This document shows positions 24,961 through 38,036 of a stretch of 64,000 nucleotides of DNA, piece after piece. Both the position numbers and the translations under genes were made by a program. The stretch lies in contig NC_092462.1 of NCBI RefSeq assembly GCF_047495875.1, forward strand, positions 40,523,669 through 40,587,668, read 5' to 3'. A model generated the notes under the pieces. The model was not told the DNA's origin. It did not search any database and was given only the letters and a program-made list of their open reading frames with translations. Numbering within the stretch: the stretch's first letter is position 1; the number at the start of each line of letters is the position of its first letter. Origin of the DNA: Pithys albifrons albifrons (Eukaryota; Chordata; Aves; Passeriformes; Thamnophilidae).

Positions 24961-25939
24961 TGTGGGGTGATGAGCTGATAGGCCCTGATGGGTTGAAGGA
25001 AACGCCTCAGCCCCTGGAGGGGTGCTCCTGGCCGAGAACAAAGGCTTTCAAACTGATAAGATTAACAAAGCGTGAAGTGTTGTTTAAGGAATGGCATGGC
25101 CCCCCTTTACGCTATCTTCTGTGACAACTCAAGGAGCTCACCCCCCTCAAGCATCTGTATCACCCCACCAAAAGATTGATATAGTCACACAAACCCACAT
25201 GAATAAATTAAAAAAAAGGTATAAAAAGCGTGGAGTTTAAACTCCAAATGAGAGGGGAAAATGCCATGTCTTTGTTGAGGTAGCTGCTGCAGCTTGTCCT
25301 GCCTCCTCCTACCTCCTGTAACAATGTAGGGATAAGAAGACCATGTGCTTTATACTTTACTTTCTTAACTTTACTTTCTTACAAAGCTTATTCCTTTATA
25401 CATTCTATCTTACATCTTATGCTAACAGCTACTTTGATTCTTACTTTATAAGCATCTCCTTTACTAACTGTGTTTCGCTACCTTAATACTAACTACAGTA
25501 ACTTGCTTCACACTTTGCTACTTTATATTGGTTATTGCTTTTTGCTATTCTTACTTTGTAAGACCAGCTCTGTTTTGCAACTATACAATAACTTGCTTTA
25601 CTTTCAAGGTGCGGTTTCTCTTTTCAACATATATGTTGATAAGAAGCAGTTCTGTTCTTTTGTGTTACAGAGAGAGTGGTGTGCAAGATATTTTATTGTC
25701 CTATGTTATTGAAAGAGTGTCTAGATAAGTGTTTTACATGGCTGTGTTTTTAGTTAGTAGTTCTTTATTGCTAGTTTCTGTCTGTCATGAAAATGGGATA
25801 CATTGCTGTATTGTAACTTGAGTTTAGTGTGTTTGTCTCTGTAAAATGTGTTTTGTGCTGGTTTCTTTTTGGGGTCTTTTATTATCAATTAAATACAATC
25901 TTGCAGCTAAACGTTATCACCAGCAACGCAAAACCCACA
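24961..25939 (+). mobile_element. LTR of an endogenous retrovirus, about 1 kb
   Basis: The left end TGTGGGGTG and right end AAACCCACA are near-inverted complements with TG...CA termini. A clear TATA box (GGTATAAAAAG) lies near 25219-25229 and an ATTAAA signal at 25888-25893, so R is unusually long and U5 short. The part from 25345 to 25620 is T-rich and made of loosely repeated CTTTACTTTCTTA-like steps. If the element begins at the earlier TG (24957), the flanks ATAAAG and ATAACT share 4 of 6 bases, possibly an aged target duplication. No internal retroviral genes follow. The open frames inside it, such as 25470-25712, come from the T-rich composition. Confidence 0.72.
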
Positions 25940-26009
25940 ATAACTGTCACATATTTGTATTAATAAATGTTATTTTGGGAACTGTTGGGGGGAAAGTTAT
26001 TTTCTAGCT

Positions 26010-26447
26010 ATTAAGTGTGGTCCTTATATCAGAGGTTAGAAAACCTTCCAGCCTGTGTTCTGTCCAGCAGTTTGGCAGGCAGTGCTGGGTTCATAAGGCT
26101 CTAATTTTTTGGAGGCACTTATCGCTAATAATTTCTCCCTGCTGGGTTCATAAGGCTCTATTTTTTCTGGAGGAGCTTATATAGCTATAAGTTCTCCCTG
26201 GCTTAAGTGTGGTCCTCATATCAGAGGTTAGAAAACCTTCCAGGCTGTGTTCTGTCCAGCAGTTCGGCAGGCAGTGCTGGGTTCATAAGGCTCTAATTTT
26301 TTGGAGGCACTTATCGCTAATAATTTCTCCGTGCCTTAAATGAGGTCCTCATAGAGAGTCAAAAATCTTTCCAGTCAGTGTTCTGTCCTAGTTTGGCAGG
26401 CAGTGCTGGGTTCCTAAAACTTTGATTATCCCAAGGGCACTTACAGC
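26010..26447. repeat. Tandem array of about 133-bp units, four copies (one partial)
   Basis: Unit landmarks in order are TTAAGTGTGGTCCT, CAGAGGTTAGAAAACCTTCC, TGTTCTGTCCAGCAGT, GGCAGGCAGTGCTGGGTTCA, TAAGGCTCTA, GGAGGCACTTATCGCTAATA, TTTCTCC. Copy 1 is 26010-26141. A partial copy carrying only the last third is 26142-26200. Copy 3 is 26201-26334 and is almost identical to copy 1. Copy 4 is 26335-26447 and is clearly more diverged (TTAAATGAGGTCCTCA, then CCTAAAACTTTG). It starts 70 bp beyond the LTR at 24961-25939. It may be part of that retrovirus-derived unit or an independent minisatellite; I cannot decide. Confidence 0.88.
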
Positions 26448-27044
26448 TATTAACTTTATATTAATACAGTTAAGACTAGAAATCTTTGCATTTCTGTCTT
26501 CCTCCTCCCTTTCCTGTGACAGTGTGTCCAGTGAAAGGTGATTTGTGTCAGCTAAAACTGTAGACTGAAGCAACTCAGCGGGTTATCCCTTTAATCTGGT
26601 TATTGCAACCTTGAAGTATATGTTAGTAAGCTGAGGGTAAAAATGTCAAAAGCACAGTTGAGATTGATCTCTAAGTTTCGAGGAACAACAGAAAACTCTC
26701 CCATGTATTCTTTTTTTTGAAACTGGTCAACTGAAATTGAAGTCATATTGACTGTGAGTTATTATAAAACTATAAGTTATTTTTTAAATAGGAAATTATG
26801 CTTTTCTTTACTGAAAACTTCCAGTACTAAAAATCTGCACACAAAATACATATATTGTGAATCAAAGACCTGAAATTATGAAATATTTAATTTATCATTG
26901 CCATCTGTTCATCAAATAATGCCAGTGTACTGTATATACCGACTGGTAGAGCAGTATATTATTAATTCTCTAGTACGTTAAATAATACTTAACAGGGAAA
27001 AAAAATGTTCATTTTTTGTATCCTCTAGACTATAGTTACAGATA
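26448..27044. other. AT-rich spacer, nothing recognised
   Basis: No repeat unit, LTR end or coding exon visible between the tandem array and the nested CR1 cluster. Confidence 0.6.
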
Positions 27045-27316
27045 GAATCACAGAATGTTTAAGGTACTACAGGATCTCTGTAGATCTTTTAATTCAACTC
27101 CCCTGCTTAAGGAAGGTCATCTAGAGCTGGTTGCCCAGGCCCAGGTCCAGATGGCTTTTGCACGGCATTTCCGGGCAGCCTGTGCCACTGCTCAGTCACC
27201 CTCACAGTAAAAAGTGCTTCCTCGTGTTCATGCGAAATCTCCTCCTGTGTTTCAGTCTGTGCTCATTGCCACTTATCCAGTCAGTGAACACCACTGAAAA
27301 AAGCCTTGCTTCATCT
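27045..27316 (-). mobile_element. CR1 LINE, 3' half of an interrupted copy
   Basis: Starts with AGAATCACAGAATG, the complement of a CR1 3' end, and continues with the complement of the CR1 ORF2 C-terminal coding region ('gctggttgcccaggcccagg', 'tgccactgctcagtcaccct', 'cctcctgtgtttcagtctgt'). It breaks off near 27316, where a plus-strand CR1 begins, and resumes at 27726. The two halves join at the expected place in the CR1 order. Confidence 0.9.
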
Positions 27317-27725
27317 CCAGTGAGAAGAGACTGAGGGAGCTGGGGTTGTTTAGTCTGGAGAAGAGGAGGCTCAGGGGTGACCTCATCACTCTCTGTAACT
27401 GCCTGAAAGGGGGTTGTAGCCAGATGGGGATGGTCTCTTCTCCCAGGCAACCAGCAGTAGAACAAGAGGGCCCGGGCTTAAGCTCTGCCAGGGCAGATTT
27501 AGGTTGGATATTAGAAAGAAATTCTTTACAGAGAGAGTAATCAGGCATTGAAATGGCCTGCACAGAGAGGTGGTGGACTCACCATCGCTGGAGGTTTTTA
27601 AGGTGAGACTGGATGTGGCACTTAGTGCCATGATCTACTAATCAAAGTGGTGTTGGATCAAGGGTTGGACTTGATGATCTCAGAGGTCTCCTCCAAGCCA
27701 GTTGAGTCTATTATTCTATGATTCT
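27317..27725 (+). mobile_element. Younger CR1 LINE inserted into an older CR1
   Basis: Plus-strand CR1 3' region ending in ATTCTATGATTCT at 27713-27725. It encodes the end of CR1 ORF2: the stretch [15 protein letters not shown] followed by [10 protein letters not shown] is visible from about 27349, after which the frame breaks. It is better preserved than the surrounding minus-strand copy, consistent with later insertion. It is 5'-truncated, as usual for this family. Confidence 0.92.
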
Positions 27726-27968
27726 TTACACCCTCCTTTCACATAGTTGTACGCATTGATGAGATCACCCCTCAACCTTTTCTTCTTCAGGCAGAACAGT
27801 CACAATTCTCTTGGCCTTTCCTCAGAGCAGAGATGCTCCAGCCCCTTAATTATCTTTGTGGCCTTTCACTGGGTTCTATCCTGTATGTCCAGTTCTGTCT
27901 TCTACTGAGGAGTCCAGAACTGGACACAGTGCTCCAGGTATGGTCTTGTCAGAGCTGTGTAGGACCAC
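27726..27968 (-). mobile_element. CR1 LINE, 5' half of the interrupted copy
   Basis: Continues the minus-strand CR1 of 27045-27316: 'acaccctcctttcacatagttgtacgcattgatgagatcacccc' in pieces, then 'gcagagatgctccagcccc' and 'ccagaactggacacagtgct'. These are complements of CR1 ORF2 sequence immediately upstream of the part before the break, in the right order. Together the halves give about 515 bp of the older CR1. Confidence 0.88.
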
Positions 27969-27974
27969 TGGTTA

Positions 27975-28053
27975 GCATGGTACTTGAAAGCTACCTGAAT
28001 AAGAGTTGGACTTGATGATCCTTCTAGATCCCTTACCACTCAGAATAGTCTAG
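27975..28053 (+). mobile_element. CR1-like 3' tail fragment
   Basis: Contains GAGTTGGACTTGATGATCC followed by a degraded 'agatcccttaccactcagaatagtct', which follows the CR1 3' end order in plus orientation. Short and decayed, directly beyond the minus-strand CR1. Confidence 0.55.
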
Positions 28054-31000
28054 GTGAGTGTAGTGTTCCATTAGTTCCTGAGCCGCTACATACTTTCCCC
28101 ATTGTTGGATACAGGCATAATATAGGACTGTCTTTACCACTGCAGAGAGGGATGATGAATCTCTGAATAAATGGAACAGAGATGAGAATAATTCTTGAAC
28201 TGAATACCTTTTAAATTTTGTTCAGAAACATGGTTCTATGTATTCGGTTCAAAATCCCATTTATGGGTGGAATCAGAAATTGATTTATATCAGAAATCGA
28301 TTTATACAACAAATACTCTGCAATTTATAATGTATTACTTGCAAAATGCTAAAAACAGGTAGAATATAGCTTTCTTTCATTTCACTGAATTGAAAATTGT
28401 GATGGAGTTACATGGGCAAGTAGATTAATATAGCTATTTTCAGTGTTGTGTTTTCATTTTATAAAAGTTAAAACAAAACAGACTGTGGGCTGTTATTAAT
28501 CAATGTTGGTAAATGTTTAGGAGCTGCTAAAGCTTAGCATATATGTATGGGTATTTATTATATATGAAATTTATTTTAGTGTTCACTGCAGTGCCATTAC
28601 AGACATTTTGGGGGAAGGGATTTATTATGGCTTTTAAAAGTCATTTCGTCTTAGAGCATATAGAAAGGATAACATAGTATGAGAATTTTCACTTTGAAAT
28701 GCTATAATAGGGTTCTGAATTTAATGTGTTTCATAGGCTGCAATAAGTACTTCTCGTTCATATTTTCAAATATTTATATCAATATGTGTAAATAGCTATA
28801 TGTGTTCTTGATGTGTTTTTTTTCTAGACATGCAGTAATTATTCTAGGAAAACTGGGTGTATATAGTGGTAATTTGTGTGTTCAAAATTCATAAATACCC
28901 ACTAAATTACTATATTTCATTACTCTCTTTTTTAACAGTATTTCAAGTATTTTTCACACACAGAGATAGCATTATTTTCTTGCATATTGTTTAAAAGGGA
29001 AAAAGGTTTGCCTTGAACTGTCAGTGTCTTTTTTCTTGTTTTGAGATTCTCATCCCCTATCTTACTTCCTTCCATGAATGAAAAACACTCTGTTGTGCTT
29101 GAAGAAATGATGCTTACCATATGTGAACTTCTACTGCTGAACACTGTGAAGCTGTAGTGGAACCTGTAAAATTTTATATTGCCCTATTGGTACTGTTAGT
29201 CACAAATCTTTTTAGGTGGCATTCTTTCTGAATTATACTTCTTTAAAAGTATGATGTGGAATTATGAATCCATTTCATTTCCTGGTAAGCCCCTGTTAAC
29301 TGCCATGGGAGTCATTGCACTGCACAGTTCACTGATCTTACTGAATATGAACATAAGCTCCTGGAAAGCAGAAGCAGCAAATAATCAACATCTTAGTGAT
29401 TATTCAGAACTTGTTTTGGTGCTGAAAAATTGCACACACTACTATATCTTTTTCACCCCTGAACACTGGCCCTGATTTCAGAAACAGTTTTGTATTTTAC
29501 TGTGTTTGGCTCCATAAATGAATACATTCTTCACTGCATATGCTGTGCGATAGCTTGTCTAGAAGCTGCTGCCTGATAACTGAATGCAGCATAGTCAAGA
29601 AAAGGGAACGTATCCCTTATACATGGTACAAGTGGTGTGCCTTCTACAGGCACATACAGGCATCTGGTAAGTTTAGGTATTGTTGCTGTAAAATTTTCTG
29701 GCTTCAGGATCATAATGATTAAAAGCAGTGATAATGTAAAATAAAAATTTCATGCCAAATTTAACTTGACAAGTAGACCATATATGCATAAGAGACTGGA
29801 TAATCCAGCCATGCTCCTTCAAAAAAAAAATAGCCCCAATTCACATAGTTTTTAAACTACTTGCTTATATACAGATTTGTAATATGCTTTCATGTACATA
29901 CAGGTTCATAAATTTTTATTTACATAATACATAAAGAAGCATCTGCTAAGGTTTTGTGTATCCTGAAAAAGCAAACTCTAAAGCACATGGTTTGGTATTT
30001 AACACTTGATATTCTGCTGCTTTTAACATTTGTAAATTTTTTTATCACATTGATAGTGGTGCTACAAGTTCATGATATTACCACTTCATTCAGGCTCCAG
30101 TTACTCTTCTTTTTTAAGTTTCAATAATTGCATAGAAACATGAAATTTGCTATGTCACCTTCCACCTGGGATTTCTAAATCTGCTGTAAATTTATGGTGC
30201 TCATGGAAATTTTAGTCAAGCTTTAGAAACCACTGTGAGGTCAGGTGAAAAGAAGTGAAGCTCAGGAAGGCTATATGGATGGGTGAAAGTAATAAAAGCA
30301 AGCAGGTTCCAAAATACATAGGAGTGAAGGGAAAGATTTTTTTTTTGGTTTCTTGGCAAGGTTTTTTGGCATCTTATCAAGGTTTCTGCTGTTAAAGTCT
30401 AATCCCTTTTTATATTGTGTAAATGTAACAGTACAGTCTCAACAAGTGGCCTTTTATATTCAGTGTTTGAAGGATGTTACAGTACTGACATTTTATTTCT
30501 CTGGGTATTCTATAGTTCTGTTTTCTTCAACTATTTTCATGTCATCCTTCCTATAGACCAAGTAAATCTGTATAATCCTCCAGTATTTTCTCTCCTGGAG
30601 ATCAGGAGAAAATGTGAATTACTAATATGTGGACATCTTAGGTCTGCATTAGAAGTAGGCGTAAACTGGAACTTCAGCTTTAACCTTTGTTTAGTACTTG
30701 AACACTGACTTAGGTGAGGAGAGATTTTTAATTTTCTTTTTAAAAGACACATGAGGAAAAATTTTGAGGACCACAATTGAGAGTTTACTTCTCTTCACTA
30801 TTTTCAACCCATGAGGTCTTTATAGATTTGATATACTTTGATATGGTAGTGAATATGTAGTCTGGAACTACACTTCATTTCAGCATTTCAGTTGCAAAAT
30901 TTGCAAACAGACAGGATGCTGGTGATATAGTTCACACCAAAACCTTTTGTGATAAACATGTGAAAAAATAATTGTACAGAATATTTTGATAGTTTATAAA

Positions 31001-34000
31001 TAAGCAAATTAAATACATATGTTTCAGAATTACAGTAAGTTTTCATACTTTTTTTTTAGCTTGAAGTAGTAGAATTTAGTTGTGAAACAGTAACGGGTTG
31101 TTACACATGAGGGAAATACATCCTTACCTTAATATGGCCAAGGTTATATGAAGGTCACCTTCGAAAAAAATAAAACACATACTTTAATGAACTGTGGTAG
31201 AAACTGTTTTATTAACTCTAGCAAAACAAATTAAATCATTTATCATCTCCCTGAGTTTCTAGTAACTAATTTTTGTTATTTGTTATTTGAGTTGACCTTA
31301 GTGTAACCTTGGCCCAGTCTTTTTTTCGTCACCACACCTAGCTCCATAAAATCTCATCATGCCAGCAACTGCTCAACTGGGAATTTCTAAGTCCAGATGA
31401 AAACCAGATAAAGCATCTCTAACATGGACAGTTTTTCTTCCTAAGTGAATTTCACAGTTAAGTCTGCAACTAAAGTGTGAGTAGCTTCATTTTGCCTCTT
31501 AAATTGTGGCATTAGAAGCATCAATACTGACATTGAACTATTGGACATACAGACAAATAAAATGGTCAAGTACACTTTTAAAGAAGTATGTCAGTTTCTC
31601 ATTCATAGCTGTGAAGTAGACCGCAAAATATTACTGTTACCTGAAGGCTGCAGTGAATGTGAAGGTGAAGATGAAAAGCAATGTTGGTGAGTTCTTTTAC
31701 ATCATGTTCTACATGATGATTACACTTAAATCCCACCTACTCTTCTTCATTTTTGAAAGTGAGGACTTTCATATAATATTGAAAATTACTTTACATCAGG
31801 GATAGTTCCAACACATGAAGGTGGTAAGTCAGTATAAATTTCAAAATTTTTATTTTTTGAGTTTGAAAGCCGAGAATGAAAAGTTAATATGTCTGGATTG
31901 GCATTTTGGTTTGTTAAGAACTTGATTACTTTCACAATGGTTTCAGTAGTATTTTTCATACCTCAGTAACAGAAAAAAAGTTGGTCTGTGATAGCATAGC
32001 CCACTTTCAAATGCAGAGAACCTTACCCTCAAACTTCAGAAAAGGTTGTAGTCTATTAAGGAAAATAACAGAAAAAAAAAGAAAACAACATGAAAGAGTC
32101 TCAACTGCAGAATATTTATGTAAATCTTCTGAGGAGAGTTTTAGTTGCTCTGCATAGTATGATGCAATTTCAAAAGGGAGACAGAATTTGAATCTGGAGC
32201 AGAGAAATCACCACTTTATGTAAGCAGAGTATTCATAAATTTTCTATTGTACCATGTCCACATTCATTAATAACTAAGTTCCCAAAGTAATTTGTGAATC
32301 TCTGGGGATATTCTTCTCAGTCCTTCTGTCTATTGACAGTATTTTCTTTTTTGACTTCACAACTGTGAAATTGTGCCCATTACAAAAACAGATCAAGGAA
32401 TGCTTACTCTGTGAGAAGTGTTTTTGAGATTAGCAATACATTCAATGCAATTATTATTTTTTATGTATCTGTAATAGAATGTTGTTAATATGCATACTGT
32501 TAAACAGATGGGATAGAATAAAACATTTAACTGTTCATCCTTTGTGGCATAGTGAGTGTTAAAACTAAATAGCTGAATCACCAGGACATTCAGAGTGATT
32601 GCATATGTGTTGTTTATCATCTGACAATTGTCTTCTTGTTCTGTTTTCTGCCTATCTTTTATAGATTTCTGGCTTACATTTTTAGAATCTTAAGGCTATC
32701 ATAAATGACAGCTATTTATTATACAAACATATATTATTTATTAGTTTCCCTTAAGTATACAGACATTTAACAAAAAAAGAAAGAAAGAAAGAAGCACTGT
32801 GCTGTGAGGCGTGTTTACAGTTGAGTTTAGATGATAATACTGGCACCCTGAGGCACATACATTTGCGAGATTCTGCCCATTCTCTCACTATGCCAGGTAG
32901 AGAGCACTAGAACCCCAGTGTCAGTGGCTGGGTCCAAGGTACATTGTGAGACTTGGTGATGTGGAGAATGAGTTTCAAAAGTGCCTCATGATTTGTGATT
33001 TGCATTTGGAAGAGTGCCAACAATTGCTATGCAGAAACTAAACGCCCAAAAATATCTGAAATATTTATCTGAATGAGTATCAGTCAAAGGCAGAACAAGA
33101 GTGTTTACAACTGTAGTATGCATTCAGCCAAATTACATTTGCAAATTAGTGTTTTGAAGCTACAGGGCTAAAAATAAAATAATGTGTTGAAATCATTTAT
33201 GCTAAGGAAAAATGTATCTATGCCAGCAGCTTGTATATGAAGTTACAGCCTATTTCAGCCCCAATGTATTTTGAAATGGCCAAGATTATAACTCACAAAA
33301 CAGGTTGTCAGACAACAAATCAAGCTGAAAATTAACCTTCTAATCATGTAATCTGGTTACAGTTGCCAAAGTACAACTGACAGTTGATTTGCTTTCTGAT
33401 GTCCAGCAGAAAATGTCATATATTCTTTTTGATGAGTGCCAGTGAGCTCATTAAGTGTATAGCAGCCCATGTCTTTCCTACTCCATTGCAATAGTTCTAA
33501 ATTACTAAGGTCATTATCTGTACAAACAAACCTACTACTAGCAAAGTGCAAAGGAGACTTTGTATGTGACTCTTCTGCATTTATTCACTTGCAAGAAATC
33601 TGAATTGTTTTTTCAGCAGCATACAAAGGAGGTCTTTTTGAGGTCATTTAATGTCTTAGCTTTCATGACTGTTACTAAAGGAAATATTTTCAAGTAACTA
33701 TTTTGGTAGACTATCAGGAATTAATAAGAGAGTGGTGTGTTTACTTGTAGCATTACCCTTTGTAGTTATCCACAATTTTCTATCCAGTCTGTCTGATGTG
33801 AATTAAATGAATTTTTCAGAGTAGGTATGATTTTTCACTTTTTGCAGACTGATTGTAAGGCCTCTTGCTTACAATATTCAGCACATCTACTTGTGTTGTT
33901 TGGAGCTTTGAAACAGAGCAAGGAATAAAATAATAAGGACGGAAAACATCTGCTGTTACAGTGACTGCAATGGAAGAATAACACTTAACAACTCTTCAGT

Positions 34001-35179
34001 TATTGAATGTTGTGGAGGGGAGTAGTTTGTGTTACCTGACATGGAAAAAGGGTGGAAAAGACTGGTAAACCTGTATCCTACTTACAAAAAGAGTATTCTT
34101 CAGGGATGACATTGTAAATATAGAAAAACCCTTTTTTTTGTACTGTGTGGGAACAACATTGGATAATTAGCTCTTGGAAGACTGGTAGAGACCTATGAAA
34201 ATTCAGTCTCTCACTGAACCTCTACCTCACTGAATTTCCCTTGAAATTTTACTGAATTTTACTAATGGGAAAATCGGCAACAGAAAAGTCTATTAATAGA
34301 AACCTGATTAGAAAAAAAATGTAATTGACACACAGTTGAAGTATATGATTTATCAAAACAAAAATGAGAAGATACTATAAATAGAAGACCATTAAGAAAT
34401 GTTTCTGGGATAAGTTGCTTTCAAAATTATGAATTGTTTTATTCCAAAATGTTCTCAGAATAAATTAACACAGAATAAATTCTTAGACTCCATGTAGCTA
34501 GTTTCAGCTTCAAATTTTGGTTGTTTGGTTTTGGGGTTTTGTTTTATTTTTATTTGGGGAAAAGCTGTAAAACTTTAAAGACAATGGTTTATGAAAATTG
34601 ACATAATTGACATAATTTTAGCTACTATAGCATAAGCACTGTCATTATAGTAATGGATTGTAGAACCAACTGTCAGAGTAAGGAGATTTGGGAGGAATTT
34701 TAGGCAGTTTTTAGTTAGTAGCAGGAAAAAAGCATTCTCTGATACACATATTTACCTAATTCTTTTTGCATCACTTTTTCGTTATAAATTTATATAAATA
34801 TTTTATTTCAAGTAAAAATAGTAAAACATATTGTATCTTCTTTAAAGCATTTCTTTGTTTGTAATTTTCTATCAATACTATGAAGACTAAATATATTCTG
34901 TTGGGTTTTGTGGGTTTTTGCTTCATTTCTACTTGGTCATACAGACCTTAGGATAGAACCTGTTAGTTTTAAAATAATTAGAGCATAAGTGAATGTATGG
35001 CTTATTTGATGGACAGTTTTATAAAAAATGTATCAAGAAAAAGGGAACAGAAAAGCATTTGCTAGTAAATTGATCATTTGAGATCTCACACATTTCATGC
35101 AGATCTCTGCAATTTTTGCAGATGTACTTTAAGAAAAAAATTGGGAGAAAACTTCCAAGGTCTAGAATATATTGTAGAA
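28054..35179. other. AT-rich stretch with simple repeats, no gene recognised
   Basis: Both strands read without finding LTR ends, CR1 tails or a supported exon. A GAAA run lies at about 32773-32793. Splice-like signals occur (for example an AAG|GTAAGG donor on minus near 31128), but without a recognisable coding segment. Confidence 0.55.
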
Positions 35180-35690
35180 CATAGAATCATAGAATTGTTA
35201 AAGTTAGAAAAGATCTTTGGGGATCACCAAATCCAGCCATAACCCAACAGTACCAAGTCCACCACTAAACTATATCCCAAAGTTCCACATGTACATGTCT
35301 TCTAATTATCTTAGGGATGGTGATTCTACCACTTCACTGGGAAATTGTTCCATTGCATGAACACTCTCTCAGTGAGGACATTTTTTCCAATATCCAATCG
35401 AAACCTGTTCTGATGCAACTTGAAGCCCTTTCTTCTTGTCCTATCACTTTTTAACTGGGAGAGGAGTTTGACTCCTACCTCACTACAACCTCCTTTCAGG
35501 CAGCTGTAGAAATAAGGTCTCACCTGAGCATTTTCTCCAGGCTAAACAACACCAGCTCCCTCAGCTGCTTCTCCTAAGACTTGTTCTCTAGTCCTTTCAC
35601 CAGCTCAGTTGTTCTTCTCTGGACATGCTCCAGCACCTCAATGTCTCTTGATTTGTGGGGCTCAAAACTGAACATAGGATTCAAAGTGTA
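35180..35690 (-). mobile_element. CR1 LINE with the ORF2 C-terminal region
   Basis: Begins CATAGAATCATAGAAT on plus, the complement of the CR1 3' terminus, and extends about 510 bases. The minus-strand frame at 35326-35523 reads CLKGGCSEVGVKLLSQ followed by SDRTRRKGFKLHQNRFRLDI, the well-known CR1 ORF2 C-terminal block. Stops interrupt the frame on both sides, so it is inactive. Farther along, 'ccaggctaaacaacaccagctccctcag' and 'tctggacatgctccagcacctc' (plus) continue the ORF2 order. Confidence 0.93.
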
Positions 35691-37978
35691 GTGGGAGATA
35701 AGAAACTGTATAAGGAATATAAAAAGCAAATAGTTGGTTATCTAGTGGAGTTAAAGAACAGAGATTATGGCAGTGAAATTCAAAATAAATAGTAGTATTA
35801 GGGCACAGGAGCTGTGAGGAAAGGAGTTGTGCTTATATGTGTAACCTTAATGCAATCACCTGCTGATTCAATTAACTCTAAAAAAGAGAACATGGGATAA
35901 GGAAATTCATATCATATTTGCTGTTGAAATTTACAGTTCAGGCATATTTCTACCTAATTTCACCAGTGTTAACAATGATTTTGGGTTAGGATTCATTCTT
36001 AATATTCTGAATAATAGGTATATAAATGGTAAAAACTCATGGAATTGTAAAAAAAGTTTTAAACTGCTAAGAAGAGCAACTTGATTCTGAAGCAAATTAG
36101 TACCTGGTTTTGTTTGCAGAGTTGTGTATAAAGAGTATTTTATCAAAGCTTGTGTGAAGTCTAGAGTTCCTTGTGAATCTATGTTCACAGGAAACATTCT
36201 CTCTACATTCACCCTCCCCTCAACAGGATTCTGAGTTTTTCCTTTTCATAGTAACATAGAAAGCTCAGTGAGCTCCTATCTGCCTGCAGTTCTTTCCACA
36301 GCTCGATTGATACTGTGATCTATTGTATTGCAGGATACTATATTGTTTAAAAAAGACATTTCCATTTTTAAAGTATTTTTCTCTTGATCTTATAACAGTA
36401 AAAGTACAATAAAAGCAACTGTTCACTGTTTTGAACTCTGTGTCTCAGTCATTAATTTAGTTCCTGCTTCTGCAAGATGCTCTGCATGAAGACAGGCATG
36501 TTGACTTTATATGATCTAGGACATAAAGTACTGTTTTCTGTGTTATTTTTTGTCCTGTTCTAGTGGAAACTTAATTAAGCCAGTCAGCACAGGTTCTATT
36601 TTTAAATATGTATATTTAACAAAGTGGGATGTCAAAACAATTTTCTATCTTTCCTTTTTCTTCTAAACAATAATAGCACAATCATAATTAAGAAGCTATG
36701 GGATCATATCATGCTTTTTCTTTTCTTTCTTAAAGAATCATCAAATTACTAAGTCAACTCCCACAGCTGAAAATTATGTCATATTTTTAGTAAGTCTATC
36801 TAAAACAATAAAAATAAAGTGAGATATGAAAAGGATCTTCTGCATTCAGGAGGAATAATGGGGGTTTAATTACATATGATATATTATGTCAATGCTGAAA
36901 ATTATGGCAATGTTTGGACTTGTTCAGTAAAGTGAGAATTTCTCTAAATAGCATGACATTCTCTTGACATGAAGCCAACCTTTAGCATAAGTAACAAAAG
37001 CTTTTATTTTGTCTGATGAGTAGGAGTACTTTGCATTTATGTAGCACTTCCTCAGCTAAAAATGAAAGATTAGAGGTCAGAAAGTATGTCTTAAGAGAAC
37101 GACACGAAAAAAAGTCTTTAGATAGGAGAAGATGAAAGGTTTGAAAAAATAGTTTTCCAGTAAATAAAGAGTTTCTGTAAGGATGGTAGTAATTTTTTTT
37201 TATATTGGGTGCACGATTAGAAATAATGGTATAGAATTGAAATATTTTATCTACATAATAGGAAAAATATTTTCAAGGGCTTATAAGATCTAGAATAGTT
37301 GGGAATCTCAGCTATGGACTGTTTGTATGGAAGTTCAGCTAAATATTCCCCTGAAATATTTTAAATTTAATATTTTTAAATTTATCCAAATGGTATGGTA
37401 ATGAAAAAAAAATCAAGGTATGTTGAGACAAATACAAACTTAAGTCCTCTTTACAAACTTTTCAGTCTCAGTGAAAAACAAATAAATAAAAACAAGTGGA
37501 TAAAAGGAGGAATGGACAAGATAAAAGTAACCTCCTTTTGCCAGAGAAAATATTCCAGATATTTATCTGGCTATTCCATATTACTTCTCTATTACCCAGT
37601 CACAGTCATGTTTGATGTCCTGACCCAGGTATAAGCATAGTTCTCTGTTCTCTTTATTATGGAAGGCACCTTCTTGTCAGTCATCTAAGAGTCCTGAATC
37701 TGGTGACACCGTTTGATTGAGAAGGACTGCACAAAGAGGAATAAGATCCAATAAAATCTGCATTTTTCATAAAGAAGCAGTGCAACAGAGCTGGAAAACA
37801 ATGGAAATTGGCCTCTTTTATGTCTGATATTCTATTAGAAACTTTACAAGACTCAATTATTCTTAAAGAAAGTTGGAATATTTTGAATTTACAGTACCAT
37901 AAATTACAGGACTAAATGTAAAATATGGAAAAAATATTTCTGCAATCGTTTGAATGGTATAGTAATAGTCTACAACAC
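35691..37978. other. AT-rich stretch, nothing recognised
   Basis: No CR1 motif, LTR ends or supported exon. The frame at 35931-36212 (minus) has no family resemblance. Confidence 0.6.
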
Positions 37979-38036
37979 TAGGGGGTTGGAGGTAGATGAT
38001 ATTGAAGGTCCCTTCCAACCCAAACCATTCTGTGCT
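37979..38036 (+). mobile_element. CR1 3' tail fragment
   Basis: Reads GGGGGTTGGAGGTAGATGAT, then GAAGGTCCCTTCCAACCC and CCATTCTGTG, the last 55-60 bases of a CR1 in plus orientation, severely 5'-truncated. Confidence 0.8.
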
